Assembly: GCF_947624825.1 (NCBI RefSeq)
Contig: NZ_CANQLZ010000001.1
Span: 62,001-126,000 of the forward strand
DNA length: 64,000 nucleotides
Direction of reading: 5' to 3'
Source: an uncultured Acinetobacter sp.
Lineage (GTDB): Bacteria > Pseudomonadota > Gammaproteobacteria > Pseudomonadales > Moraxellaceae
Part shown: positions 27,300 to 36,199 of the stretch, piece by piece
Layout: each line of letters starts with the position of its first letter
Position numbering within the stretch: position 1 is the first letter of the stretch
Program-made: the position numbers and the translations under genes
The notes under the pieces: model-generated
The model's input: the letters and a program-made list of their open reading frames with translations, nothing else
Databases searched by the model: none
What the model was told of the DNA's origin: nothing

Positions 27300-28733
27300 T
27301 TATTCGTCATCATTATATTGGCTATAATATTCTGGCGAGAGGTTACTAAAACGTGTGTAATGACCTTCAAAAGCTAAGCGTACTGTACCAATTGGACCAT
27401 TACGTTGCTTACCAATAATAATCTCGGCTGTTCCGGCTTCTTTTGATTCTTTATTGTAAACTTCATCACGGTAAATAAACATGATTAAGTCGGCATCTTG
27501 TTCAATAGCACCCGATTCACGTAAATCTGACATCACAGGACGTTTATTCGGGCGATTCTCTAAGGCACGGTTAAGCTGTGATAAAGCAATCACCGGACAC
27601 ATCATTTCTTTGGCTAAAGCTTTTAAGCTACGTGAAATTTCTGAAATCTCACCCACACGGTTATCGCCCATACCTGGTACTTTCATCAGTTGGAGGTAAT
27701 CGACCATAATACAACCGAGTTTGCCGCCATGCTGCTTGGCGATACGACGCGCACGCGAACGTAACTCAGTTGGTGGTAGGGCAGAGGAGTCATCAATATA
27801 CAAATGCTTTTCTTGGAGTTGTAAAATAGTGCCTGTGACTTTTGACCATTCATCACCATCGAGTTTACCAGCACGTAAATGCCCTTGATGAACTTTACCA
27901 TACGATGAAATCAAACGCATGGCAATGGAGTCGGCAGGCATTTCCATTGAAAACACCAAGGCAGGTAAATCACAGTTAAATAACACGCTTTCTACCAAGT
28001 TCATGGCAAAGGTGGTTTTACCCATCGATGGACGTGCCGCCACAATAATTAAATCACCAGCTTGCATACCTGAGGTTTTATTATCCAGCTCCACAAAACC
28101 TGTGGTTAAACCGGTAATATTGCCATCGAGTTGTGATAATTCATTGAGCTTATCAAACACATCGGCGACAACTGAGGTAATGGCTTTAGGGCCTTGTGCA
28201 CGCGCATTATTATTGTGTTGTTCGGCAATCGAGAAAATATTGGTTTCAGCCAAATCTAAAATTTCAGACACACTACGACCTTTGGTGTCATAGGCATTTT
28301 GTAAAATTTCAGTGCTGACTTTAATCATATTGCGTAAGGTGGCAAATTCTTTGATTTTGCCTGCATAAGTTTCTAAGTTATAAAAACTTGATGGGGAGTC
28401 GGCCATCAATTGCATTAAATATTCTTCGCCACCAACCACATCAATGAGATTTTGTTTGATCAGCCAATCATTGACCAAGACTGCATCATAAGGGGAGCTA
28501 TCTTTAGCGAGTTGATGAATAGCGCGGAAGATGTATTTGTGCCGTGTCGCATAGAAGTCTTCTTCAACTAAAATGTCACTCACTTGTTCAAAAGATTCGG
28601 CCACAGTCATTAAAGCAGCCAAAACGGCTTGCTCAATCGCAAGATTGTGTGGCGGAGTACGAAACTCTTTGAGTTGTTCTGGTTTTTTTTCAGAAGCTAC
28701 ATTGAGTACAGGAGCGGCGTTCGCCTGAGACAT
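27300..28733 (-). CDS. dnaB: Replicative DNA helicase DnaB
   Basis: The hexameric helicase at the replication fork. An N-terminal DnaG-interacting domain (PPHNLAIEQAVLAALM) and linker precede a RecA-like core with Walker A AARPSMGKTTFA, Walker B IMVDYLQLM and the arginine-rich LSQLNRALENR. There is no intein, which sometimes interrupts dnaB. The ATG at 28733 has AGGG 6 nt upstream and gives 477 residues; an upstream start at 28772 would add an unsupported hydrophobic 13-residue leader. It lies between the ribosomal genes and alr. Confidence 0.96.
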   Translation of the reverse strand: MSQANAAPVLNVASEKKPEQLKEFRTPPHNLAIEQAVLAALMTVAESFEQVSDILVEEDFYATRHKYIFRAIHQLAKDSSPYDAVLVNDWLIKQNLIDVVGGEEYLMQLMADSPSSFYNLETYAGKIKEFATLRNMIKVSTEILQNAYDTKGRSVSEILDLAETNIFSIAEQHNNNARAQGPKAITSVVADVFDKLNELSQLDGNITGLTTGFVELDNKTSGMQAGDLIIVAARPSMGKTTFAMNLVESVLFNCDLPALVFSMEMPADSIAMRLISSYGKVHQGHLRAGKLDGDEWSKVTGTILQLQEKHLYIDDSSALPPTELRSRARRIAKQHGGKLGCIMVDYLQLMKVPGMGDNRVGEISEISRSLKALAKEMMCPVIALSQLNRALENRPNKRPVMSDLRESGAIEQDADLIMFIYRDEVYNKESKEAGTAEIIIGKQRNGPIGTVRLAFEGHYTRFSNLSPEYYSQYNDDE

Positions 28734-28831
28734 AAAAAACCCTATAAGAAGCTGGTGCACAACAAACGGCAAAGACCGATATTAACAAAAATCAAAGTGG
28801 ACGAGAGCGCATTTTTTGAAATTTTACAGAT

Positions 28832-28866
28832 AAAAAAAGAGCATGCCAAAGCATGCCCTTTTTTAT
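28832..28866 (-). terminator. Terminator after rplI
   Basis: A GCATGC-caaa-GCATGC stem with extra pairs is flanked by A on the left and T on the right. On the minus strand it ends in seven T, 10 bp after the rplI stop. Confidence 0.8.
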
Positions 28867-28875
28867 GGTGAGAAA

Positions 28876-29322
28876 TTACTCTGCTACGATAGTAACAAGA
28901 ACTTCTGCAACAACATCATGGTGCAATTGGATTGCGATGTTGAATTCACCAGTATTGCGAAGCGCACCGTTAGGTAAACGAACTTCAGCGCGGTCTACAG
29001 TAAGACCAGCATTCGTTAACGCGTCAGCGATATCACGAGTACCGATTGAACCGAATAATTTACCTTCGTCACCCGCTTTCGCAGTGATTACGATGTTTAC
29101 TTCGTTCAATTGGTCAGCACGTGCTTGAGCAGCAGCTAAAATATCAGCTTCAGCTTTTTCAAGTTCAGCGCGACGAGCTTCAAAAGCAGCTGTGTTAGTT
29201 TCAGTTGCAGCAACAGCCTTACCTTGTGGGATAAGGAAGTTACGGCCGTAACCTGCTTTAACAGATACTTTATCGCCTAGCTTACCTAGGTTTTTAATGC
29301 GTTGTAATAAAATAATATCCAC
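28876..29322 (-). CDS. rplI: 50S ribosomal protein L9
   Basis: L9 is a two-domain protein of the large subunit. The N-terminal rRNA-binding domain begins [22 protein letters not shown] and contains [13 protein letters not shown], the L9 signature. A long helix (about 42-75) joins it to the C-terminal domain. Length 148 residues, as in E. coli. It is the third gene of rpsF-rpsR-rplI; no priB is present between rpsF and rpsR, as is usual outside enterobacteria and relatives. Confidence 0.97.
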   Translation of the reverse strand: MDIILLQRIKNLGKLGDKVSVKAGYGRNFLIPQGKAVAATETNTAAFEARRAELEKAEADILAAAQARADQLNEVNIVITAKAGDEGKLFGSIGTRDIADALTNAGLTVDRAEVRLPNGALRNTGEFNIAIQLHHDVVAEVLVTIVAE

Positions 29323-29331
29323 AGCTCAACC

Positions 29332-29559
29332 TCACTTATGATTGTCAGTGTAAGGGATCAACGATAAGTAGCGAGCTTGTTTAATAGCAAGCGCTAATTG
29401 ACGTTGGTAACGAGCTTTAGTACCTGTAATACGGCTAGGAACAATTTTGCCGTTTTCAGTGATGTACTGTTTTAATGTATCGATATCTTTGTAGTCGATA
29501 TACACAACTTTTTCTGCTGTAAAGCGGCAGAACTTGCGACGACGGTAAAAACGTGCCAT
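29332..29559 (-). CDS. rpsR: 30S ribosomal protein S18
   Basis: A small basic protein, 75 residues, that forms a heterodimer with S6 on the small-subunit platform. Signatures: [12 protein letters not shown] near the N-terminus and [20 protein letters not shown]. It follows rpsF by 12 bp and precedes rplI by 9 bp. S6 and S18 are expected to regulate this operon through the rpsF leader. Confidence 0.97.
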   Translation of the reverse strand: MARFYRRRKFCRFTAEKVVYIDYKDIDTLKQYITENGKIVPSRITGTKARYQRQLALAIKQARYLSLIPYTDNHK

Positions 29560-29571
29560 TGAATGTTCTCC

Positions 29572-29961
29572 TTATGCTTCAGCAGAGTCTTGGTTAACTT
29601 GTTGTGCTTCTTCACGTTGAGCTTTACGCGCACGTTTTTCTTCAGCACTCTTAGCCAATAAAGACTCTTCAGTAATTGCGTTTTCACGACGAATGATAAG
29701 GCTACGAAGGATTGCATCGTTGTAACGGAACAATTCTTCTAATTCATCAAGCGTAGTTTGATTACATTCAACGTTCATTAAAATGTAATGTGCTTTGTGA
29801 ATTTTGTTAATTGGGTAAGCCAATTGACGACGGCCCCAATCTTCTAAACGGTGAATTTGACCTTCAGCGTCTTTGATGTGAGTTAGGTAACGTTCTACCA
29901 TACCCACTACTTGATCGCTTTGATCAGGATGTACTAAAAGTACGATTTCGTAGTGACGCAT
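29572..29961 (-). CDS. rpsF: 30S ribosomal protein S6
   Basis: S6 binds S18 and the central domain of 16S rRNA. Signatures are [18 protein letters not shown] and [20 protein letters not shown]. The C-terminal tail is long, acidic and charged ([15 protein letters not shown]), a region which in other bacteria is extended with glutamates by RimK. Length 129 residues. It is the first gene of the operon, and its 5' leader contains stacked hairpins (29962-30032). Confidence 0.97.
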   Translation of the reverse strand: MRHYEIVLLVHPDQSDQVVGMVERYLTHIKDAEGQIHRLEDWGRRQLAYPINKIHKAHYILMNVECNQTTLDELEELFRYNDAILRSLIIRRENAITEESLLAKSAEEKRARKAQREEAQQVNQDSAEA

Positions 29962-30032
29962 TGTCAGCTCCTTACGGATTATACAGCCGCTAACGCAATT
30001 GTTAGTGGCAAGGAGTCACAACCGAAGTTGTG
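29962..30032 (-). promoter_or_regulatory. Structured rpsF leader, candidate S6:S18 autoregulatory element
   Basis: Three foldings are visible on the minus strand. CACAAC-UUCG-GUUGUG (30017-30032) is a perfect stem with a stable UUCG tetraloop. A second stem pairs GTTAG with CTAAC (29990-30005). An alternative stem pairs GUUAGC with GCUGAC right beside the start codon and encloses CCGUAAGG. An mRNA motif bound by the S6:S18 complex, with an exposed CCG, is known in many bacterial rpsF leaders; whether this is that motif is inference. Confidence 0.5.
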
Positions 30033-30127
30033 CGAGGCTGCAATTCTAGAGCTTTTGGCTTAAAAAGACAAGCGAAGAAAGGGAAGAAAAAGAGATTGCT
30101 GCTTTTATCAGCAAGATTGGCAGGATC

Positions 30128-30160
30128 TTTTAAAAGATAGCATGCAACTATCTTTTAAAA
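30128..30160 (-). terminator. Hairpin at the end of the cyo operon
   Basis: A perfect 13-bp inverted repeat (TTTTAAAAGATAG / CTATCTTTTAAAA) with a 7-nt loop overlaps the cyoE stop codon. No long T-run follows on the minus strand, but the U-rich arm may serve. It is the likely 3' end of the operon mRNA. Confidence 0.6.
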
Positions 30161-31039
30161 GAATACCGTATTGAAAGATGGTGCTGTTGAGGTGACGCTA
30201 AACAACAAACTAATCACAGTAATTAAAATCACTGAAAATAAGAAAAAGCGTTTTGCCCACAGCGTGTCCTGTTCAGGCTTTGTTTTAAAGCCAAGCACTG
30301 CAATATATAGCCAATAAATACATAAAGCATTTAAGACGATGGCGTAAATCCAATTGGCATAGCCATAGACGAACAAACCATTCATTGCCAGTGTGAATAA
30401 AACCACATAAATCAAAGATTCAACTTTGGTACGTAAAATACTACGCGCCACAGGTAAAATGGGAATACCTGCATTTTTGTAGTCGTCAAAACGGTAAATT
30501 GCAATCGCCCACGAGTGGGGCATTTGCCAAAGCGCATAGCCTAAGAAAATCAGCAAAGCAGCTAAGTCAAATTGATTGGCAACCGCCGTATAGCCGATCA
30601 CCGGAGGACTCGCTCCAGAGATACTACCCACCACTGTTTGATGAATCGTTGTGCGTTTGGTCCATAAGCTATAAAAGCCAACATAAAACACATAACCAAT
30701 CAATGCAAAAAGAAAAGCATACGCATTGACCCAAAACCAGAGCAGGCTAAATCCAATGACACCTAAAACCAATGCATACACAAGGGCAACAGGCACCGAA
30801 ACAGATTTTTTAACCATGGCACGATTTTGTGTACGTTGCATTTTATGGTCGATGTCTTGATCAATAACGTTATTGACCACACAACCAGACGCAACGACGA
30901 GGGTAGTCCCAAGCAGGGTCAGCAGAAGGAGAAGGAAATCTACAGAACCTTGAGCGGCTACAAAGTAGCCGCCCAAAGTGGTAACGAAGTTACCAAAGAG
31001 AATTCCTGGTTTTGTCAGGAATAAATACTTTTTCAGCAT
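30155..31039 (-). CDS. cyoE: Protoheme IX farnesyltransferase (heme O synthase)
   Basis: CyoE attaches a farnesyl group to heme B to make heme O for the bo3 oxidase. It is a polytopic UbiA-family prenyltransferase with about eight to nine membrane spans. Both diphosphate-binding motifs are visible: NNVIDQDIDHKMQRTQNR (N-x3-D-x3-D) and the second at IYRFDDYKNAGIPILP. Length 294 residues. It is the last gene of cyoABCDE, 10 bp after cyoD. Confidence 0.95.
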   Translation of the reverse strand: MLKKYLFLTKPGILFGNFVTTLGGYFVAAQGSVDFLLLLLTLLGTTLVVASGCVVNNVIDQDIDHKMQRTQNRAMVKKSVSVPVALVYALVLGVIGFSLLWFWVNAYAFLFALIGYVFYVGFYSLWTKRTTIHQTVVGSISGASPPVIGYTAVANQFDLAALLIFLGYALWQMPHSWAIAIYRFDDYKNAGIPILPVARSILRTKVESLIYVVLFTLAMNGLFVYGYANWIYAIVLNALCIYWLYIAVLGFKTKPEQDTLWAKRFFLFSVILITVISLLFSVTSTAPSFNTVFF

Positions 31040-31049
31040 GACAACCAGT

Positions 31050-31382
31050 TTAGATCATCATGTTGTAGTGTAAGTAGTTCATAATCCATACAGAACCGAT
31101 GAGTAATACAGCGATACATAAGATGGTATAAACAAATGCAATCACGTTCCAGCGTTGTTCAGACGACGAGTTCATGTGTAAGAAATACACCAACTGAACA
31201 AGAATCTGCGCAACAGCAGTAATCGCGATAACAGCAACCACTAAACCACGTTGAGTTTCTTGCATACCTGCCATGACCATACCGAATGGAATGACGGTAA
31301 GTAATACAGAAAGAATGAAACCAATCGTATATTGTTTAACGTTGCCGTGAGAAGCACCAGCTGCGTTATGATCGTGACTCAT
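31050..31382 (-). CDS. cyoD: Cytochrome bo3 ubiquinol oxidase subunit IV
   Basis: A small membrane subunit of the bo3 oxidase with three predicted helices (YTIGFILSVLLTVIPFGMVM; LVVAVIAITAVAQILVQLVYF; and a last one ending in the C-terminus). The ATG at 31382 gives [14 protein letters not shown], the usual polar His-rich start, and overlaps the cyoC stop by one base (TAATG). Length 110 residues. Confidence 0.94.
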   Translation of the reverse strand: MSHDHNAAGASHGNVKQYTIGFILSVLLTVIPFGMVMAGMQETQRGLVVAVIAITAVAQILVQLVYFLHMNSSSEQRWNVIAFVYTILCIAVLLIGSVWIMNYLHYNMMI

Positions 31383-32002
31383 TATAGAACTCCCATCAAG
31401 TAAACGACGCTGAATACACAGATCCAAACGATGTCAAGGAAGTGCCAGAACAAGCTTAGGCAAGCAAGACGACGCAAATTGATTAATGTCAAACCATTTT
31501 TCTTGATTTGATACATCAATACCAGCATCCATACTAAACCTGAAGTTACGTGAATACCGTGCGTACCAACTAAAGTAAAGAACGCAGATAAGAACGCACT
31601 TACGCTTGGACCGTGACCTGCATGAACTAAATGCTGAAATTCATAAAGTTCCATGCAAATGAAGATAGCACCAAATACCCAAGTGATACCTAACCATGTT
31701 AATACTTTTGCAACGTCTTTTTTATATGCAGCAAGAACTGCAAAACCAAAGGTTACAGAAGAGATTAACAGTGCAAAAGTTTCAGTTAATACAAAACCTA
31801 AAGAATCTGCAAACAGATCTTTTGCACTTGGTGTACCCACAGGAATATGGCTACTTAATACAGCGAACGCAATGAAGAGTGTACCAAAAAGTACAAGGTC
31901 ACTCATCAAATATGTCCAAAAACCAAAGACCGTGATGTCAGTATCATCGTGGTGATGATGCTCATCATGTCCGTGGTTGTCGTGATGAAGTACGTCAGCC
32001 AT
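31382..32002 (-). CDS. cyoC: Cytochrome bo3 ubiquinol oxidase subunit III
   Basis: The subunit III of the bo3 heme-copper oxidase, with five predicted helices. Its first 25 residues are remarkably His- and Asp-rich ([17 protein letters not shown]), and might bind metal. FVGT-type [19 protein letters not shown] and [17 protein letters not shown] are conserved features. Length 206 residues. It lies 4 bp after cyoB and overlaps cyoD. Confidence 0.95.
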   Translation of the reverse strand: MADVLHHDNHGHDEHHHHDDTDITVFGFWTYLMSDLVLFGTLFIAFAVLSSHIPVGTPSAKDLFADSLGFVLTETFALLISSVTFGFAVLAAYKKDVAKVLTWLGITWVFGAIFICMELYEFQHLVHAGHGPSVSAFLSAFFTLVGTHGIHVTSGLVWMLVLMYQIKKNGLTLINLRRLACLSLFWHFLDIVWICVFSVVYLMGVL

Positions 32003-32006
32003 TGTC

Positions 32007-33995
32007 TTAGTCCTTCTTCAAGTGTTTTTCAAGAATCGCATAGCGTTCGTTTTCAATACGCTCAACTTCAGCTGCAGGAACATAGTAGTCCACTTTCTTC
32101 GTGAAAGAAGAAACGATGAAGGCAATGATCGAACCAACGAAAGTTGCGATAGCTAACCACCAAATGTGCCAAACCAATGCAAAGCCCATGACGGTGAGAA
32201 GACCACCAATCACAACACCAGCAGCACGATTTGTTGGCATATGGATGTCTTCGTACTTAGTTGGTTTTGCATACGCAATACCATTTTCTTTGTCATTCCA
32301 GAACGTATCAATACCATTGATTTTTGGAAGATGCGCAAAGTTATAAAACGGAGCAGGAGAAGCTGTTGCCCATTCTAAAGTACGACCATCCCATGGATCG
32401 CCCGTATAGTCGATACGTTGGTTGCGTTGTAAGAAACCAACTACAATTTGCATAATGAAGCAAAGAATACCGAACAAGATAAGAACCGAACCGAAGAACG
32501 CAATCGCTAAGTACGGATCCCATTCTGGGTTGTCATATGTATTCAAACGACGTGTCATACCCATGAAACCAAGGATATACAACGGCATGAATGCAAAGTA
32601 GAAACCGAAGAACCAGAACCAAAAAGCAGCTTTACCCCAAGTCTCATTTAAGCTCCAACCAAACATTTTTGGCCAGTAGAAAATGATACCTGCGAACATA
32701 CCGAACACCACACCACCAATAATTACGTTATGGAAGTGAGCGATCAAGAATAATGAGTTGTGTACAAGGAAGTCCGCTGGTGGAACTGCCATTAACACAC
32801 CTGTTAAACCACCGATACCAAAAGTCACAAGGAAGCCAAGTGTCCAAAGCATTGGAGTTGTATAGGTAATACGACCCTTATACATGGTGAATAACCAAGA
32901 GAAGATTTTCACACCAGTCGGAATCGCAATAATCATGGTCATGATACCGAAGAACGCGTTAACGTTGGCACCAGCACCCATGGTAAAGAAGTGATGTAGC
33001 CATACCACGAACGCAAGTACTGTGATCGCGATGGTTGCATACACCATAGATTTATAACCGAACAACGTTTTACGAGAATACGTTGAAACCACTTCTGAGA
33101 AAATACCAAATGCAGGTAAGATCAGAATGTAAACTTCTGGGTGACCCCATGTCCAAATCAAGTTTACATACAACATTGGGCTACCACCCATGTCGTTGGT
33201 AAAGAAGTGGAAACCGAAGTAACGGTCAAGGGTAAGCATTGCAATTGTTGCAGTTAATACAGGGAATGATGCAATGATTAACACCGCGGCACATAAAGAT
33301 GTCCACGTGAAAATCGGCATGTCCATAAGTTTCATGCCAGGCGCACGCATTTTGATGATGGTAACGAAGAAGTTAACACCCGTTAATAGCGTACCTAAAC
33401 CTGAAACTTGCAGTGCCCAGATGTAGTAGTCCATACCTACGCCTGGAGAGTATTCGATACCCGACAATGGTGGATAAGCCATCCAACCTGTTGCCGCGAA
33501 CTCACCAAGAGCTAAAGACACCATCATTAAGCCTGCAGAGCCGGCGAATAACCAAAAGCTAAGCGAGTTTAATAATGGGAATGCAACGTCACGTGCACCG
33601 ATTTGCAGCGGTACAGAGATGTTCATTAGACCAACAACAAGACCCATCGCCACGAAGAAAATCATGATCACACCGTGTGCGGTGAAAATCTGGTCGTAGT
33701 GTTCTGGGTGCAAATAACCTTCACCGCCACCTTTTGCAAGGAACAGTTGAAGACGCATCATAATCGCATCGGCGAAACCACGTAATAACATGATGATCGA
33801 CACGATAAGGTACATAATACCAATTTTTTTATGGTCGACTGATGTGAACCATTCGTTCCACAAATAGCCCCATTTTTTGAAATAGGTAATCCCTGCAAAA
33901 ACTGCAAGACCACCTAAAATCATCATGACAACGGTCACCTGTACGATTGGATCGTACGGGATCGCGTCTACATTTAACTTACCTAAGAAGCTCAT
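32007..33995 (-). CDS. cyoB: Cytochrome bo3 ubiquinol oxidase subunit I
   Basis: The catalytic subunit, which reduces O2 at a heme o3-CuB centre and pumps protons. It has about 15 transmembrane helices in 662 residues. The CuB/active-site motif [17 protein letters not shown] with the His-Tyr pair, the following [10 protein letters not shown], and the heme-ligand region HFHNVIIGG are all intact. It follows cyoA by 3 bp, inside cyoABCDE. The operon is the main oxidase under well-aerated growth in relatives. Confidence 0.97.
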   Translation of the reverse strand: MSFLGKLNVDAIPYDPIVQVTVVMMILGGLAVFAGITYFKKWGYLWNEWFTSVDHKKIGIMYLIVSIIMLLRGFADAIMMRLQLFLAKGGGEGYLHPEHYDQIFTAHGVIMIFFVAMGLVVGLMNISVPLQIGARDVAFPLLNSLSFWLFAGSAGLMMVSLALGEFAATGWMAYPPLSGIEYSPGVGMDYYIWALQVSGLGTLLTGVNFFVTIIKMRAPGMKLMDMPIFTWTSLCAAVLIIASFPVLTATIAMLTLDRYFGFHFFTNDMGGSPMLYVNLIWTWGHPEVYILILPAFGIFSEVVSTYSRKTLFGYKSMVYATIAITVLAFVVWLHHFFTMGAGANVNAFFGIMTMIIAIPTGVKIFSWLFTMYKGRITYTTPMLWTLGFLVTFGIGGLTGVLMAVPPADFLVHNSLFLIAHFHNVIIGGVVFGMFAGIIFYWPKMFGWSLNETWGKAAFWFWFFGFYFAFMPLYILGFMGMTRRLNTYDNPEWDPYLAIAFFGSVLILFGILCFIMQIVVGFLQRNQRIDYTGDPWDGRTLEWATASPAPFYNFAHLPKINGIDTFWNDKENGIAYAKPTKYEDIHMPTNRAAGVVIGGLLTVMGFALVWHIWWLAIATFVGSIIAFIVSSFTKKVDYYVPAAEVERIENERYAILEKHLKKD

Positions 33996-33998
33996 GTC

Positions 33999-35096
33999 TT
34001 ATTCCCCTACAACTGAAGAAGCAGGTTGTTCAGCATTCACAGCAGCAATTTCAGCAGCAGCAACAGCATCATGTGCAGGTACAGCTTCTACAGCACTCGC
34101 CGGCTTATGATCGGCGCCATGGTAGTTGCTCATGTATTTGTTAATTACTGATTCAAACAGCTTAGGTTCAACTGCAGAGTAGTAAGTCACAGGATGAGGC
34201 TGATTTTTGTATGCACCTTCAGCTTCAGCTGTCGCAGCAAGCTGCTTCTCTAAATCAGTTTTCGCGTTACGAACCATTGCCGCAATTTGTTTCTCTGAAC
34301 GGTTACCGTCACGTAGTGATGCAAATTCAGTTTGGTCTAACATGCCTTTTTGAACTGCGTCAGCGTTGATTGAAGTACCGTTACCTGCTTGAACAGCAGA
34401 TACCCATTCAGCAAATTGTGCATCTGTCACAGCATGAGCTTTAAAGCGCATTTGTGAGAAGCCATAACCTGAATAGTTAGAAGAGAAACCACGGAATTCA
34501 CCTGGTTCGTCAGCCAACATATTCAAATGTGTTTGCATACCCGCCATTGCATAAATCTGACCAGATAATGCAGGGATAAAGAACGAGTTCATTGTGAAGT
34601 TAGACGTTAAACGCAAGCTCAGCGGTGTTTCAGCTGGGAAGCGTAATTCGTTTACTGTCGCAATGCTTTGTTCAGGGTAGATAAAGATCCATTTGAACTG
34701 TTCAGCAATCACTTGAACTGTGAGTGGCTTTTTATCAGAATCGAGCGGACGATAAGGGTCATATTGGTGTGAACCCCACCATGTTAAGTACGCAAGAATA
34801 CCAATAATAATGACAGGGATACCCCAAACTACAATCTCAATTGCAGTTGAATGTGCCCATGTAGGTTTATAGTCTGCATCTTTATTTGACGCGCGATATT
34901 TCCAACCAAACCATAATGCCATAACGATAGATGGAATCACCACCAATAGCATTAAATAGATCGCTTTCATCATCAAATCAGACTGACCTGATGCGACTGG
35001 ACCTTTAGAGTTTAGAAGTACCATATCACCACCACACCCAGTTAAGAGTGCAGCGATCGCAGATAAAGACAATACAGCTAAAGTCGTTTGTCTCAT
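33999..35096 (-). CDS. cyoA: Cytochrome bo3 ubiquinol oxidase subunit II
   Basis: A membrane-anchored lipoprotein with two helices and a periplasmic cupredoxin domain that lacks CuA. The ATG at 35096 has GAGG 7 nt upstream and gives MRQTTLAVLSLSAIAALLTGCGG, a signal peptide with lipobox LTGC. The cupredoxin part shows FKWIFIYPEQSIATVNEL and MNSFFIPALSGQIYAMAGM. At 365 residues it exceeds E. coli CyoA (315); the surplus is an insertion after the cupredoxin domain and an Ala/Val-rich C-terminal tail (HDAVAAAEIAAVNAEQ). It is the first gene of the operon; the 263-bp gap upstream must hold the promoter. Confidence 0.95.
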   Translation of the reverse strand: MRQTTLAVLSLSAIAALLTGCGGDMVLLNSKGPVASGQSDLMMKAIYLMLLVVIPSIVMALWFGWKYRASNKDADYKPTWAHSTAIEIVVWGIPVIIIGILAYLTWWGSHQYDPYRPLDSDKKPLTVQVIAEQFKWIFIYPEQSIATVNELRFPAETPLSLRLTSNFTMNSFFIPALSGQIYAMAGMQTHLNMLADEPGEFRGFSSNYSGYGFSQMRFKAHAVTDAQFAEWVSAVQAGNGTSINADAVQKGMLDQTEFASLRDGNRSEKQIAAMVRNAKTDLEKQLAATAEAEGAYKNQPHPVTYYSAVEPKLFESVINKYMSNYHGADHKPASAVEAVPAHDAVAAAEIAAVNAEQPASSVVGE

Positions 35097-35357
35097 TTTA
35101 CAACCTCGGTGAAGAGTCCCATTCCCTAATAATATGGGATAGCGATCAAAGTGTCGCATGGTTGAAAAGCTTTTTTTCAGATGTGAAAAAACCTCTCAAT
35201 CATGAGACACCGCTACGTTTGAGGCATTATGCCCTATATCAACAAACTAAGCTATATATAAAGATGCTTTAAATGACTGTATTAAAAACTGATTTTTTTA
35301 CTCGGATTTAAATTTCCTATCTTATAATTTTTTTTGAATATCAAGGTTCTGTAAAGA

Positions 35358-35382
35358 AAAAGAGGCGCAGAGCACCTCTTAT
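35358..35382 (-). terminator. Terminator after the RDD gene
   Basis: AAGAGG-tGC-tct-GC-gCCTCTT on the minus strand, followed by five T. It overlaps the stop region of the RDD gene. Confidence 0.75.
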
Positions 35383-36131
35383 TTAAGTTTCTTAATCACT
35401 TTTGTTTTGGCGAGTTTGTCATGGAGTGTTTGACGTTTTTGGCTTAATCCAAAGGCATAATCAACTAAAGTGATAAAGGGAAAAAACATCAGGTTTAAAA
35501 ACACAAACAAAAAGGTACGTAAGGTAAAGCCGCGCCATAAACTGACCTTTTCATGATTGTCTTGATCAACAATTTGAATTTTACACAAACGTTTGCCCAA
35601 GCTTTGACCTGTTTTGGTGATCATCAGCGCTTGAATGATCAACATCAAGACAATATATATACCCATCACTTGCCATGCTTCAGGTGGTACCAAGGTCCAT
35701 AATTGATTTTGGAGATCTTGCGCTTGAGTGGAAGTGGTGGCTTGCTGCATTTTTTGTTGTAAAGCACTGAGTTGTTCAAGCTGTTCAGCGCTTAAGAAAA
35801 AAGAGGGAATGGCAATGGCTGGTAACCAAAGCACCAAATCTAAAATTTTGGCAAGCGCACGTTGACCAATAGAGGCAAGTTCAGTACTAGGTTGCACAGC
35901 AGTGGGTGCGTCGACTTTGGGTTCAAAAGCGCTGACTTGTGGTGCAATATAACCTTGTGGCTGATAAGTCATATGGCCTTGAGTTAATTCACCTAAGGTT
36001 TTCCACTCAGTTAAACCCTGATGCCAAGCTAAATCGGTGAGCAAGACTTGCTGGCTGGCCAACATCTGATTGAGCTGTTCTAAGCTATACGGGCCGGCTT
36101 GTTGATTGTTGCGTGCCAAATAAATTTGCAT
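35379..36131 (-). CDS. GYF-like plus RDD-domain membrane protein
   Basis: The first 50 residues form a GYF_2-type domain (IYLARNNQQAGPYSLEQLNQ, then LAWHQGLTEWKTLGE). After a linker the RDD domain begins at about residue 88 (ASIGQRALAKILDLVLWLPA), with its Arg and Asp residues in the first membrane helix; two more helices follow and the signature KTGQSLGKRLCKIQIVDQDN precedes the last span. RDD proteins are integral membrane proteins of mostly unknown role, some suspected to be transporters. It follows ppsA with a terminator between. Confidence 0.83.
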   Translation of the reverse strand: MQIYLARNNQQAGPYSLEQLNQMLASQQVLLTDLAWHQGLTEWKTLGELTQGHMTYQPQGYIAPQVSAFEPKVDAPTAVQPSTELASIGQRALAKILDLVLWLPAIAIPSFFLSAEQLEQLSALQQKMQQATTSTQAQDLQNQLWTLVPPEAWQVMGIYIVLMLIIQALMITKTGQSLGKRLCKIQIVDQDNHEKVSLWRGFTLRTFLFVFLNLMFFPFITLVDYAFGLSQKRQTLHDKLAKTKVIKKLK

Positions 36132-36160
36132 AAAAATTTAGTCTCAAAAACGGGAAATAA

Positions 36161-36188
36161 AAAAAGACCCAAGGATGGGTCTTTTTTT
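36161..36188 (-). terminator. Terminator after ppsA
   Basis: GACCCA-agga-TGGGTC flanked by A-run and T-run, 12 bp past the ppsA stop; usable in both directions. Confidence 0.85.
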
Positions 36189-36199
36189 AACACAGATTG

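Noticed and set aside
27300..28733. An intein or mobile element in dnaB
   Set aside because: The helicase motifs are in one uninterrupted frame of normal length.
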